From assembly GCA_037501455.1 (NCBI GenBank), contig CM074863.1:60741501-60805500 (forward strand): a stretch of DNA of 64,000 nt. Direction: 5' to 3'. This DNA comes from Lantana camara. Its lineage: Eukaryota > Streptophyta > Magnoliopsida > Lamiales > Verbenaceae. A program made the position numbers and the translations under genes. Within the stretch, counting starts at the first letter, position 1; each line of letters begins with the position of its first letter. Below are positions 1 through 11,800 of the stretch, piece after piece. The notes under the pieces were generated by a model. That model saw only the letters and a list, made by a program, of their open reading frames with translations. It did no database searches and had not been told where the DNA came from.

Positions 1-83
1 ATTAAATAAATAAATAAACCTATTTCTAGAAAAATCACACGTGTAGCGTGCGTACCTGTACGACGAAAACACGGGGCGTCACA
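1..83 (-). mobile_element. Edge of a giant gypsy LTR (5' end of LTR, minus strand)
   Basis: Read on the minus strand from position 83, the sequence starts TGTGACGCCCCGTG, almost the same as the start of the LTR at 1163 and of the same class as the TGTAACGCCCC starts at 20509, 46467, 52889 and 63964. The flank at 84 shows no polypurine tract, so the LTR (a solo LTR or a 5' LTR) extends left out of the window. Confidence 0.75.
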
Positions 84-201
84 GAGCAATTATATATCCT
101 TAACCGGTGTATAACATTTAAAAGCTCTATTGTGCTCGCTGGTCACACGACTTATTTGCAAGTATTTATTTGGTGAGGTCCCCTCATGTGCAAGTGGGAG
201 A

Positions 202-812
202 TGTTGGAAATATAAAACGGGTCGCCCATGGGGCAGACCCGAAACCCATATTAAGTAAATGGGTTGGTGGGAGAGTTTGAATTTGAACGGGAATTTATTC
301 AACTTTCGTCAAATAAATAAAGAGAAATCCTCTCCCTCCAGAAATCTGAAAAAAAAAAAAAAGAAATCAGATAAGACGAGACAACCTCTCTAGAAAAATA
401 AGAAAGAAAGGATTCTGATGAAAGAAATCTGACGAGATTTCCTTCTGTGTAATTTGATAGAATAGTGTGGAATTCTCAATTCATCCGTATCCAAATATCG
501 GGCATCTAAGTTGTGGAAAACAAGTCTGTTTATCCTAAGCATACTTAGACCGCTTGTACGTGAAGATTTGAAGATAAAACATTTGTAAATCATCTCAAAT
601 GATCTATAGAGTTTAAGGTATGTTTGGAGATTTTACTATTCCGCTTTGTAAGTTTAATTCTTCAGTATAAATGCAAATTATAGTGTCGATTCTAGTGTGC
701 ACACTTTATCTGATGGACTGATATATGTGCAGGTAGCTAGTTGTACGGGTTCCAGACCAAGATGGTGCAAACCCTATGAGCATTTAGAATTTTTTTTATG
801 TTAATTGTAACA
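202..812 (+). mobile_element. Copia-type LTR remnant with a polypurine tract on its left
   Basis: A CAAGTGGGAGA tract at 191-201 is followed directly by TGTTGGAAAT, the same PPT-plus-LTR arrangement as the copia element ending at 36185. The unit can be read to a GTAACA end at 812. The next ten bases, TGGTATACAG, resemble a decayed initiator-Met tRNA primer site (TGGTATCAGAG). A PPT on the left and a PBS-like site on the right would fit an LTR shared by two tandem elements, but the PBS match is imperfect. I see no coding remnant in 84-190. Confidence 0.45.
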
Positions 813-822
813 TGGTATACAG

Positions 823-850
823 AAAAAAAAAAAAAAAAAAAAAAAAAAAA
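823..850 (+). repeat. A28 homopolymer
   Basis: An uninterrupted run of 28 A directly follows the PBS-like site. It could be a retroposition tail or simple slippage expansion. Confidence 0.9.
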
Positions 851-3146
851 CTATATGCGCCAAAACCCCTGTGTTTTATCGAGAATGTACAAAAAGCCCT
901 GACAAAAAAAAAAAAAGTTCAAAAAATCTTGAGTCTTATATCATTTGCTCACCGCCCCTAGAATCTATTTGGTCAACAAAATTGTATAAATTTCCTAATA
1001 TACCCTTACATATTTCAAAATATTTTCAGATAATAAATATATCTAATATTTATTTACCACTTTCACACTATGGTCTTACAACTCAAAATTTTCCTCCAAA
1101 TTTAAAACCCTACCACCGTGATACCAAGCAATCACCACTGCGCAGCCGCCGCCAACACTGCCTGTGATGCCCCGTGTTTTCAAGACTATTCAGGTATGAC
1201 GTCACGAGTGAGGTCAGACCAAGTGTTACGTGTTTTAATTATTTAACTATGTGACGTTTCATGCCTAACGTGTCAACGTGAATTTTATTTAAGTTGTGTG
1301 CTTATTAGAATTTATTTAAATGTACTTGGACTCAATTGTCCAATATTCACAAGTTAGGAACCTCGACTTGGGCCATTTGTCCAATATTTAAGGGTGTTTT
1401 GGGCCATTTATGTCCATCTTGAGCTCGGAAATTCGAATTCGAATTTTGACTTCGCCATTGGATTTGTTTCGACGATTCGGGCCCAATGGATCTAGCCTCG
1501 CCTTTTTCCACAACTGTTTGAATCCTCTACCGATTTAATTTCTAGTCGTTTGAACCGAACCCATCGTGAACTGAACTGAACCGATTTCTTGGCCGTAAGA
1601 GGACCGAACCTCTCCCTTTCTCTCATTGTTAAAGAGAAGAAGGAAAAAAAAATCTACTATTCATCCCAATCTTTGAGCTCGAGATTTCGATTCCATTTCT
1701 TTCCCGATCAACGATCCAAGGTAAGCAATGTATTCCTCTCTTCGAGTGCTTCGCTTTCTCCCAATTGAATCTGCTTTAAGTGCTTGAATCCATGGTTTTG
1801 TTGAAGATGATGAATAGTTCCTAAATACGAAAACTTGCTCCCAATGTGCTTATATTATATTTAATTTTATTATAAATTGTTATTATTATTTTATTTTATT
1901 ATATTTTATTTCGTTAATTAGTACTTTTAATTGATAATTAAATGTTAATTTTAATTAACTATATCCTTAATTATATTAATTAACTTCCAACATTAAATCA
2001 TTGACTTTTTATTTATTTAAAAATGGAATTTAAATGTGTTTATTTAATTTGGGAATGTTATGAAATTGTTAATGCATTGTTTTTTAGTGATTTAATCGCG
2101 CTTCGTTCTTACATGATTTGATATCGAAATTTCGTGAAAATTTAGTATGTCGTAGATTTATGTGCTATGAACATGTCTATATGCTCGTTCATGTTTTCAA
2201 TCTCGTTTGACGTGGTAACAAATTTATTTTGAGTTGTGGAACCAAATCCCTCTAACGAGCAATTAGCGCACCCTTGGTTCCGTATGAGATATCTTGAGCT
2301 CGGGAACTCGGAATCGAGTTCCGTTAACTTCATTGAACTCATATCGAAGATTCAGGTTTAATGAGCTTAGCCTCATATTTTTCCAAGATCATTTGAACCT
2401 CCGAAATCCAACCGAAATACGAAACGGCCGCCAAAACTGCCACACTTTACTAAAATGGTCATAACTTTTTCAAACCTTAACCAAATTAACCATGGTTGGA
2501 GTCTTTGGAACCTTAGTTCAGTCCACTATCATCCCTCACTCTATCCCAACCGAACCAACCCTCACACAAACGAGAAAATTCATCCAAACTTCCAGAATCT
2601 CAGTTTCATTTTCGTCACCCACAAACCTTGGAGATTTTGGAGCTCAAATCTCTTCCAACCTTCATCCAATCCACAAGGTGAGTTTAGGATAGTTATATAC
2701 TTTCATTTATGGTCATTTTGATGCATGCATCCCTAATTTTGAGCTAGTTTTCATGGAGATTAGCAAGCTTGAATGAATAGATAGGTTATAGATGATATTC
2801 TTGGGTCCATTGATTACTTGGAGTTTTTATTGGTTTTAAAGCATGAAAGTGACCACTTTACTTCCCTTAATTTATGTATGGTCATTTATTTGGTGGTAGT
2901 TGAAGATTTATTGAGTTTCCATTAATGAACTTGGAGAAATTTCAAGCAATAAACTGCTCTTCCTTGAACCTTGCTGTTGCGTGAACTATGTGACTGAAAC
3001 GGTGGTTGTTTTGTGCTGATTTCTTGGTGTTTTCATCATCTTGTGAGTGTACATGTTACTATATGTGTTGCCCCTGTTTTGGCCCCTGTTTTGCCTTCAT
3101 TTTCCTTGCCCTGTTCCTACGCGAACTGCTGCTCTGTTTCTGCAAC

Positions 3147-3269
3147 ACTCTCCCCGGGCGGGGAGAGTTTGAACAGGATTGTCCCCAGGCGGGGACACCT
3201 TGTGCAGAGAGTTTCTGCATCTCCTTCCCCGGTCGGGGAAGGTTGAACGGGATTTTTACCCGGGCGGGG
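3147..3269 (+). repeat. Palindrome cluster in the LTR at 1163-6424
   Basis: Four inverted repeats occur in 123 bp. 3147-3168 has ACTCTCCCC arms (9 bp) around core GGGC. 3180-3197 has TGTCCCC arms around AGGC. 3224-3243 has CCTTCCCC arms around GGTC. 3260-3269 is a decayed CCC/GGG pair around GGGC. All share the inner arm CCCC/GGGG, while the outer arm bases differ. Confidence 0.9.
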
Positions 3270-3336
3270 AATGCCCTGCTCCACTGCTGCTTTCTTTTCT
3301 TTTGGTGTTGCTTCTTCTTTCTTTTCTTTTGGTGCT

Positions 3337-3384
3337 GCGTATATATATATATATATATAGATTGTGTGTGTGTGTGTGTGTGTT
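3337..3384 (+). repeat. (TA)n followed by (TG)n microsatellite
   Basis: An alternating TA tract passes into a TG tract inside the giant LTR. A second AT tract lies at 3845-3873. Both are simple sequence. Confidence 0.9.
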
Positions 3385-3415
3385 TGTAATTTTGTATTTG
3401 TGCATGGTATATTTA

Positions 3416-3813
3416 TCTATACTATATTATTAAGCGCGAGAGGCAAAGGTGGTCTCTTGGTGTCCTCTTTTTCTTTTTTTCTATTTATTTATTTTTTATC
3501 CTGTCAGTTTTCTTCTCTTGCGATTTTCTCTCTTCTTTTCTATTTACTTATTTTTATGTGTTTTCTTCTTTTACATTTTTTTTATCTTATCCTATCTTTT
3601 CTCTCACCTTATTTCAATTTTTTTTTCTTTTGTATTTTTTTTTTAAAGATAGTGTTGTTAGATATTTTATGCTTTTATGTTATTTTATATTAGTTCAATA
3701 ATTATATTAAAAATACTGATAAAATATATATTAATATAAAAATTAATTTAAATATATTTTAAACAAAAGAATTTTATAATTTGCACACGCAACGAGTGTG
3801 CCAAAATTACTAG
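3416..3813 (+). mobile_element. Non-autonomous Helitron, 398 bp
   Basis: The 5' end starts TCTATACTATATTATTAAGC after an A (3415). The 3' end is CTAG followed by a T (3814), so insertion was between A and T with no TSD. Twelve bases before the end is the expected hairpin, GCACAC and GTGTGC arms around GCAACGA (3783-3801). The interior is AT-rich with no Rep/helicase. It belongs to the same family as 8126-8522, with matching start and end motifs. Confidence 0.85.
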
Positions 3814-3841
3814 TATATATATAATGGTGTGTGTGCATGGT

Positions 3842-3876
<35 letters not shown>

Positions 3877-4469
3877 GTACGTACCTATATATATGTATAA
3901 ATGCATGCATGAATTTTGTAGTATATATTTAATATATATATTCTTGCATGAGATATACTTATATATATATGGTTGCATGCATGTGTATATATATAAATTA
4001 TAAGTAATGTGTATATATTAGTATATTTTATGCATGTGCATGTGTATATATTTATGTATATTGTATATATTTTATATATTAAGTAATTTATTTGAATTTT
4101 AGAATTTAATCGTTATCTATTTCGCGTTATTTAATTGTCAATCATGACTTGAACGTTTTTACTTGTCTATTTTCTAATTGTAAACGTGAAGTAGTACGTG
4201 TTATGATTGTTATATGAAATTCTTGGATTGAATTGATATGGAACGTGAAATTATGAACTTTATTGAGTTTGAACGCTTCCTTGAATGAATGAATTGCTTG
4301 TTTATATGCCTTAAATGCGTTAATAGTGCACATGAACGTGTTCATTACATAGTATCATCTTTTATGTATTCATATCATGTGCATAGCATTGTCGTGCGTC
4401 ATATGTGGTTCATGTGGAGTCTTGAGTCTCACGTTTGCACTGTGTCAATTCTTTTACAGTTTTCTCCAG

Positions 4470-4531
4470 GGCCGAGACGTGTCGGGTTCATAGGTTACTT
4501 TCAAGCCTTCTTTACTTCTTGGTATTGTTCG
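4470..4531 (+). other. Conserved LTR mini-exon candidate (62 nt)
   Basis: A TTTTCTCCAG acceptor precedes 4470 and a GTAAGG donor follows 4531. An equivalent 62-69 nt segment with splice-type borders lies in the same place in six other giant LTRs of the window. No product is evident. Confidence 0.5.
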
Positions 4532-7402
4532 GTAAGGTGTAACAGGTGGGTTTCTCTTCTATTAGTTACGATGACCTGATATATCCCTTATGTGAAAGAT
4601 TTGAGCCAAAACATTACATATATATATATATATCGAGTCTTTTCAAAAAGAGTAAATGATTTCTAACATAAAGCCCTTCTTTTATGAATTCCCACCTTAT
4701 GATTTTTGGCGTGGACATGATTGAACACACGGGCCCAGGGACTTAGTGCAAGTGGCGATCTGGGGAGGCAAGGGCCGACAGTGATCCCTTGTACTAGTCC
4801 CACCACATTTACGGTGATACCGGCCCTCGCTAGGAGATTAGCGAGGAATGGACCGTGGTCGGGTCTTGCTAACCCGTCCACCACCCGGAGGAAAAAAGTG
4901 TAAGTGTTTATGTTTATGAATGATAATGATTATGATTGATTATGAATGAATATGTATGAATGTGTATGATCGTTAATGTAAATATTGAATTGATATGCAC
5001 ACACGAGGAGCAGGTTGGAGATATTCGCCCACCTGCCAGGGCTCACGTACTGACCACATGAATGTAATGAAATGAATGAATTTGATGGTTGTAATCCCGA
5101 GCGTTGTTTTCCTTTGTTTTACCCACTTGGGAAATATCTTAAAAACCTCGCACGGGATTATAGCGTGCATGTGTGGGTGTTTAAATTCTACAATATTATA
5201 TATGTTGTATCCTGTTTTATACCCACCAATCTCTTATAGACTGAACCCGGCTTTGTTTTCAGTTCTTGCAGGTTTTGGAGTGCTAGGCGGGATTCTGAGT
5301 CTGTCAAGTTCTATGTCTAAGTTTGAGTCACTTCACGCATACTGTATATTGGATAAGTTGTACAAGAATGTATGAATTGTTAAGTTTTTATTCCTATGAA
5401 TTCGGGGCAGGCTTCTAGGGATAGATTGAACTCGTGAATTATGAATTATGATTTATGTTTATGTTTGAATTCCGGGATTAGGTATCTATGCTAGTTGAAC
5501 CCGTCTTTTATGTTTTCACTGTGATTGGTTATACGCTTTGCTTCCGCACCTACTATTGTTTTTGTTGGTTGGTTATTTGGTATTGGAGGTTTAGTTCCCG
5601 CCTAGCATAGCGAGTGAGTGAGTCCCTGTTTGTCGTGATTCGGCACGTGTATGGACTTCCCATTTCATATGCGGGTCGGGTCCCGGTGCGGGGGATGTGG
5701 TACCTTCAGTCCGGGGGTGCTACATTACGCACGCTCACTCGCCAAGCCACAATGATTATTCATGAATTACGAACGTAATGAATTTAATATGAATTAGTCG
5801 TAAAGTTCGAGCATTATCTCGGTATATTCTTGCCCCTCACGGGAACTAATTTCAAATAAAACTTTGTTTGGGATTCATGACTTGCATGTGAATGTTTATA
5901 TATATATGTATTGCTCCTGCTCACTCAATCTTCTAGAGACTGACCCCTTTTTCCCACTTTTCCAGCTTCTTGCAGGTTTTTCTAGGCAGGAGTCGGATCT
6001 TAGCTTTCTTGTTTGAGTCACTTGTACACTCGAGTCTCATTTCACATTGTTATGATTTAAGTTGTATCTCTTTATGTATTTGGGCCTGTGTGCCAATTTT
6101 GATATTATTGGATTTGACTCGGGACAGGTTGCGTGCTTAGTCGAACCAGTTGTTAGGTTGCATGTTGGATTTAATTTATGCTTATGATATGAATTGGGCT
6201 TGTAGCCATTATTGAAATTCATGCTTAGCTCTATTACTTCTGCACTGCACTTCGAGTACTCTTTGATTGATTGATTGGTACAGGGTTAGATTTCCACTTA
6301 GCCAGGATCGTTTTTCTTTGTCACCCGTTCGCTATGAGTCCGATTCATGTATGGACTATCTATTTCATACGTGAACTAGACTTATGGTGTGGGGAATGTG
6401 GCGCCTATCGTTGCGGGTGCTACACCGCCACCACCACCACACAAAGCAACCACCATCGCGCTGCTGCCACTACCACCACCTCACAGAGCAACCACCACCA
6501 CGACACCAAGCAACCAGACAGACGGTGGAGATGGCGTCTTTTTCGCCTCCGTATGCACCACCTGGTTGATCTTCTTCACGCTTCTTCATGGGATTTTTCG
6601 ATCAAACGCCGTCGTTCTGGCGGCGGCGCTGCCCATATCTTCCAAAATCCAGACCCATAAGCCTCACCACCAACAATTTTTTCTATCAAATTTTTATGTA
6701 ATAATTTTTTTTGTGTATTTTTATATTTTGTTTATTAAAGATTATTTAATTAATGTTCATAATGTTTGGGGGTATTTTATAATATTTAATTTTAGTATTA
6801 GTATTTTACAACGTATTACTTATGTATTCTATATAAACTTTTAAATTTTATAATATCAATGTATTATTTAATTGATGTTCATAATGTTTGGGAAATTTTT
6901 ATAAAATTTAATTTTTTTTTAATAGTATAAAATTTAATTTTACAGTTAGTATTTACAACGTATTCACACACAAAAAAAAATTAATTTTATAATATTTTAT
7001 AAAGTAAATTTCGTATTATTTTCTTAATTAAAAAATTATATGTTAATTAATTATCTAATTGTTTGCTAATTAAATGAAACATATTATTCCTTTAAATTAA
7101 TTATCATTGTGGGATAGATCTATTTTTCAAATTTTATGTGCAGGACTTTTTATGCATATTTCAACGAACATAGGATTAAAAACTTAAAACAAAAAACTAA
7201 TTCAATAAGGACATTAAAGTCATTATACAATCCAAAATGGTGTCATAAGACCTAAATGATCGCAGTCAACACAAGTGCAAGCCAAACACATGGCTTAGGT
7301 TTTTTCATTAAAAAAAATAAATAAATATAAGATTTTTAAAGATAATTTTTTTTCGTAGGGTCTTTTTAGAACTTTTCGTATAATATGTGGGGGTTCCATG
7401 TA

Positions 7403-8125
7403 AAACCCCCCAAAAATAATTACTTAACATTTGCAGTCTGATTTGAGGTTAACAATGCTGGTGTACACGTATCTATTTTTTTTTTTTTTTAAACACACGT
7501 ACACGGATCTATTTGGTTGATTTTGGTTTGTCTATTTGACACCAAAAACCTACGTGTCCGTTCATATGGCTCTATATGTTGATGTCTTTTACAATGATAT
7601 CTTTGGTTCATGTTTTTGCCACTTGCAAATCCCTTTTTATTGCGTGATTGCCCCTAATTTTGAGAACATTCGAACAATCCACCCAATCTGTAAAATATAT
7701 GTATCTTGCAACGTTCAAGGTTGCCAGGTAAGCATATTCAGCAAAGCCTAATGTTTGATATGCAGCTAAACCTGAAATTGAAATTCACGACACATTGCCG
7801 TGCCTCCAGATGCCCCAATCGTTATAGATCGTTTCGTGCCTTACTGTTGATCAGAATCACTGTTGGTCAGAATCACAAACCTCGGCGTCAACATTTGATC
7901 TGCTTGTTTGCAATTGTACCACATTTGATCTGCTTGTTTGCAATTGTACGCTTTCGCTGTGTCAAAATCAATTCAACAACACATCACTCGAAGAGGTTCC
8001 GAATAATTGTGCTATCAAAAACACCCAAAAAAGGGAAGAAAAAAAGAGTGATTTCAACTGATTTGCAAATTAAGCAACAAAATCGACACACAGCCAATCC
8101 CCCTTATTCAATTCGTTTATGTTCA
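7403..8125. other. Noncoding stretch without recognised gene
   Basis: There are short open frames but none with family resemblance. The one structured feature is an exact-length 30-bp direct repeat, 7891-7920 and 7921-7950, starting ACATTTGATCTGCTTG and differing only at the last base. Confidence 0.7.
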
Positions 8126-8522
8126 TCTTACTCTATTATTAAGCGGGAGACCCAAGTATGGTCTCTTGGATTGGTCTCTAATTTCTTTTTTTATTTAATT
8201 AATTAATTTACTCTATTATTAAACGGGAGACCCAAGTGTGATCTCTTGGATTGGTCTCTAATTTCTTTTTTTATTTAATTAATTTCTTTTATTTTTTTTC
8301 AAATATTTTTTAATTTATATTTTAATTATTTTTAAGAGACTAACCGCCTTAATCTATTATATATTTTTATTTTTTCTCATATTTTCTAATTTCTATTTTG
8401 TCTTAGTTTTTAAACTTTAGTTATATTAAAAACAAATATGAACATAAAAATTTTAATTTAATATATATTTAAATAATTATAATTTTATTATTTACACACG
8501 CATAGTATGCCAGAATTGCTAG
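8126..8522 (+). mobile_element. Non-autonomous Helitron downstream of the SLK gene
   Basis: The start is TCTTACTCTATTATTAAGCG after an A (8125) and the end is CTAG before a T (8523). A GCATA/TATGC hairpin lies shortly before the terminus. The first ~80 bases, including the CTCTATTATTAA and GGGAGACCCAAG motifs and the TCTCTTGGATTGG block, are repeated in tandem from about 8209, so the element has a duplicated 5' end. It is the same family as the Helitron at 3416. Confidence 0.85.
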
Positions 8523-8869
8523 TCTATATTAACTTTCAGAGGAAAGTTGGGCAGATTTTCCAGATGTAAATCAAGCAGAGTAAAAGTGCTGCACCATCCA
8601 AGTTAAATTTCGGGCACCTGGTTACAAACTGAACACAAACTGAAGATCTTAAAATTTGTTTCAATAGATTACACTTGCAAGCACTAGAGGCGGAAAACCA
8701 CAAGTTATGTTGCGTGCTACAGAACCACCAAGAAGCTCCATAATCAGGAACAGAATTAATAATTACGAACGGGAAAAAAAAAAACACGTAATTAGAACAG
8801 CCTGTACAAAGACATCCTCAGATTGCACTCCTCAACCATATAACTTTATAGCAGAACACACTATGTCAG
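8523..8869 (-). other. 3' flank/3' UTR of the SLK gene
   Basis: The sequence lies between the SLK stop codon (8870) and the Helitron. It probably contains the 3' UTR. I see no clear AATAAA signal on the minus strand and no other gene. Confidence 0.4.
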
Positions 8870-11800
8870 TTATGCCTTCCAGCTGAAGTTCATGTTATCA
8901 TCTAGATCACTGTTAAAAAAGCCATTTTCCGTGAAATCATGTGCAGCATCCGAAACCAACTCATCATCAGGTAAGTGAAGATTTTGTGTCATATCTGATG
9001 TTTTTGAACCGAACCCAATATTGCCAACAGCAGCTGGAGATTCTCCACTCGATGCAGCTTTAAAGCTATTGCTTCTGCTTGGTGGGTGTCCATTGATATT
9101 GCCTTGTGAGTTAGTTGCTGGGGAGCTCCTAAAGCTCAAAGAATCCCTCGACATATTGCCAACTTGGTTTGCCACATTGTTCTTATTGCTCATATCCTGC
9201 AGCAAATGCTGCATCATTTGTTGTTGTATTGCTTGGTTCCCTTGTGAGGTCAGAGATTGATTTTGCTGTACTAATCCACTCCCGCTTGGTGAATGCTGCT
9301 GCAACTGCTGTTGTAAAGCTTGGCCGCTTGAAAATCCACCAACCGGTGAATTCTGTGCAGTTCCTGCTAAAATGCCTGAAGGCCCAGGAGTTGTTGGGGG
9401 TTGGCTGGAAGAACCGAAGGGGGACGAAGCCTCCTGCTGAAGCGAACTGTGTTGGTTTGAGCTCATTGAGTTTTGTCTCATAAGCAAATTCTGGTAGTTG
9501 GTCAAAGCAAGGGCGGCCTGTGCTGAACCAGCCAAAGCCCCTCGACCAACCACTTGTTGGTTATTGTTTATTGAGTTATTATTGAGGCCGGGATGCAATG
9601 CCATTAGCTTGTTGAGTGTGTTGCGATCAGTTGGCAGACCCTGAGTAGCACCACCCGCCTGCTCCATTTCTTGCATCTTTTGCATCTGATTCTTGGGCGT
9701 AGAGGAATGTCGGGGAAAGTTTTTCAAGCCGTCTGCGAATATATTATAAAAATCTGTTGGTAAGATATTCAAATAAGGTAGGACTTATAAAGTAAACTTG
9801 TAGCCATTATCGTACTCAGCGAAACTGCATGTCTCAAACTATGGGGCCTATTCCTTACCAATAGGGCCGACTTTTTGTTCTGTGCTGAAATCCATCAGAT
9901 CCTTCATGCTACTGACAACCTCAGCTATCTATTAATAAAAGAATAATTTTGAGGAATCACCAGGAAAATAAACAAGCAGACTTGAGATAATTGGAACTGG
10001 TTGAAATACCTGCAAGCACCGCACATATCTTTTTGAAAAGCCCAAATCATTTAGTGACTGCAACTCCAAACTCCTGGCAAGCTGACGTCCTGCTGTTACA
10101 ACCCTGAAGTAGAACAGATATTGTGTTAAGAGGGAAGATATAGACCTGATCCTGATGTGGTTCAAAGAAGCAATCTGAAGAAGACATAGCAAACACAACT
10201 ACCAAATACACAAAGCCATATTCTGTATCATTCATCTCATGATGGAACAATCAAATTATTAGCATAATCGGTGAGTGGTGAATAATGACATAAATACAGT
10301 TGGTTAGCATTTAAGCTTAAACCATATTTCTCAAATAAAAGATGGAAAAACAAGATCAAGTTAAGTTCAAGGTGATCGAACCATGTTACACTTGTTTTTG
10401 AAGATAATATTCCACTTATTTGTGACTGCTTAACCTAGAGTTCACAAAGGGGGTGTTTGCAAACTCTACTCTATGAGTAGAAGTTAATAGAAGTTAAAGC
10501 ATAACTAAAAGTTATAAAAAATTGCAGTAGTAAAGCAATGAGTTTTTGGGGAAAAAAAAAAGTGATAAGCAAAAAAATAGTCAATTGTGTGTTTGGAAAA
10601 AAAAAAAAAGTGACAAGCAAAAAAATAATCCAGTGTTTGCAAAGAAAAGTTGATAGTCACTTTTAATTTTTATGAAGTTACTAATTTATCCTGAAATACT
10701 TCAAAACATTTTAGATTATTATAATATGATTTAAATATTATATTAATATAAAACTTATTATAAATTATTATAATTTTGAATAAGATCATTTATAATTAAT
10801 TATACATAGAATTATTCTGTATATACTTTTATTTATAAATTTATAAAAATTAAGAAATGAGAAAAGATTTACTTAGTAATTGCAGAAATTTTTTAGTTAT
10901 AAAACTTTTTGAGATTATGAAATTCTGATTGGACGAGAAAAGGAGAAGATTTAACAAGTAGAAAAAAAAAAAATAAATGAACATATAAACCTTAAAGTTG
11001 TATTTGTATGTAAAAAGGTTAATTTAGGAATATTAATGTTTTAACAAGTATATTATTGTCAAAACAGAATATTAAATAAATCTAAAAAACCGTATAAGGA
11101 GAAGCAGAATCCAAAAGCATGGCATGTCCTACGCTGGCTTATTTCTGAAATTAAACAAAAGTTGATTTCCCAAACATTCCAAAACTGCTGAAAATAAACA
11201 CTTATCTCATAAGTGCTTATTTTTAGAGTTTGCAAACACTCCCAATGCACTAAACCACTCATGCTAGCTAGGAAACAAAAAAAAAAAAATCCTGAAAGAA
11301 TAAAAGGAGCTGGTTCTGGCTTAGCGAGAAACTTTCTGGTAATGAATCATCAAACAAAGTTTAATCTCATTTCACAATCATGATTGACACAAATGTTCTA
11401 AGTGGGCTGTCTACAAATCTTCGTGAAGAAGTATAGAAACTGAAAAGATCCAGTGGACCCTAACACCAGTTAGCAAAAAGATTAGGACAAATGAGTGGGC
11501 AGAAAGTCTGAGCGAAATCTAGAGTTGTGTCTCGAGTACTAGACAAAGAAAAAAGGACAGTATCCACATAACTGAAAAGGCACTCACATTACACTGTTTG
11601 CTTGTAAATCTGGTTGAGACACGCCATCAGGTCCACTTTCAGATATTGTGCTTTGGCATTTCTGTGCAACCTGCAGTAATTGATTCACCTGCAGTACAAA
11701 TTGCACTCTATAAGTTGAGTAAATAATGTCTTGCTAGCAATAGGACAGATCAATTAAACCCCTCGCGAAACTATGCAAGGAAGCCAATGAAATACACAAT

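Larger units (their letters stand above)
1163..6424 (+). mobile_element. Giant gypsy (Tekay-type) LTR, compound, 5262 bp
   Basis: The unit starts TGTGATGCCCCG and ends GGGTGCTACA. It is flanked by ctgcc (1158-1162) and ccgcc (6425-6429), a 5-bp TSD with one mismatch. It has no internal coding region, so it behaves as a solo LTR. It is composite. A 3'-end module with GGGGATGTGG...GGGTGCTACA occurs at about 5690-5726 and again at about 6393-6424. The 5' region is also present twice: the block around 1420-1490, with a splice-donor-like site at 1721, and the block around 2290-2360, with one at 2678. One LTR therefore seems to sit inside another, although the inner start (about 1850-1900) is not visible as a clean TGTAAC terminus. 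Confidence 0.75.
859..7402. mobile_element. Possible terminal-inverted-repeat (Mutator-like) element split by a giant LTR
   Basis: About 50 bp at 861-912 resembles the reverse complement of about 7345-7402. Both ends read AACCCC, then TTAT, then CGA.AA, AAAAAG, CCCT and an A-run, at roughly 75% by eye. Without the 5.26 kb LTR inserted at 1163 the element would be about 1.3 kb. Its interior holds a GC-rich stretch at 6425-6660, rich in CCA/ACC triplets, that could be captured exon sequence; the rest (6661-7342) is AT-rich with no gene. No target-site duplication was identified and the TIRs are diverged, so the call is tentative. Confidence 0.35.

Noticed and set aside
3006..3433. Cys-rich and hydrophobic frames
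   Set aside because: They arise from the palindrome cluster and TA/TG microsatellites in the LTR and cross a Helitron border.
6271..6660. 129-codon frame as coding
   Set aside because: It spans the end of the giant LTR and its target DNA, so the frame is a product of the insertion.
6389..6844. 151-codon open frame as a host gene
   Set aside because: It is low-complexity Pro/Thr/His sequence in several frames at once, runs into AT-rich DNA, has no splice or domain signal, and begins inside the LTR.
7536..8206. Two overlapping frames as a small protein gene
   Set aside because: No family resemblance was recognised, and the second frame enters the Helitron; a 30-bp tandem repeat explains part of it.
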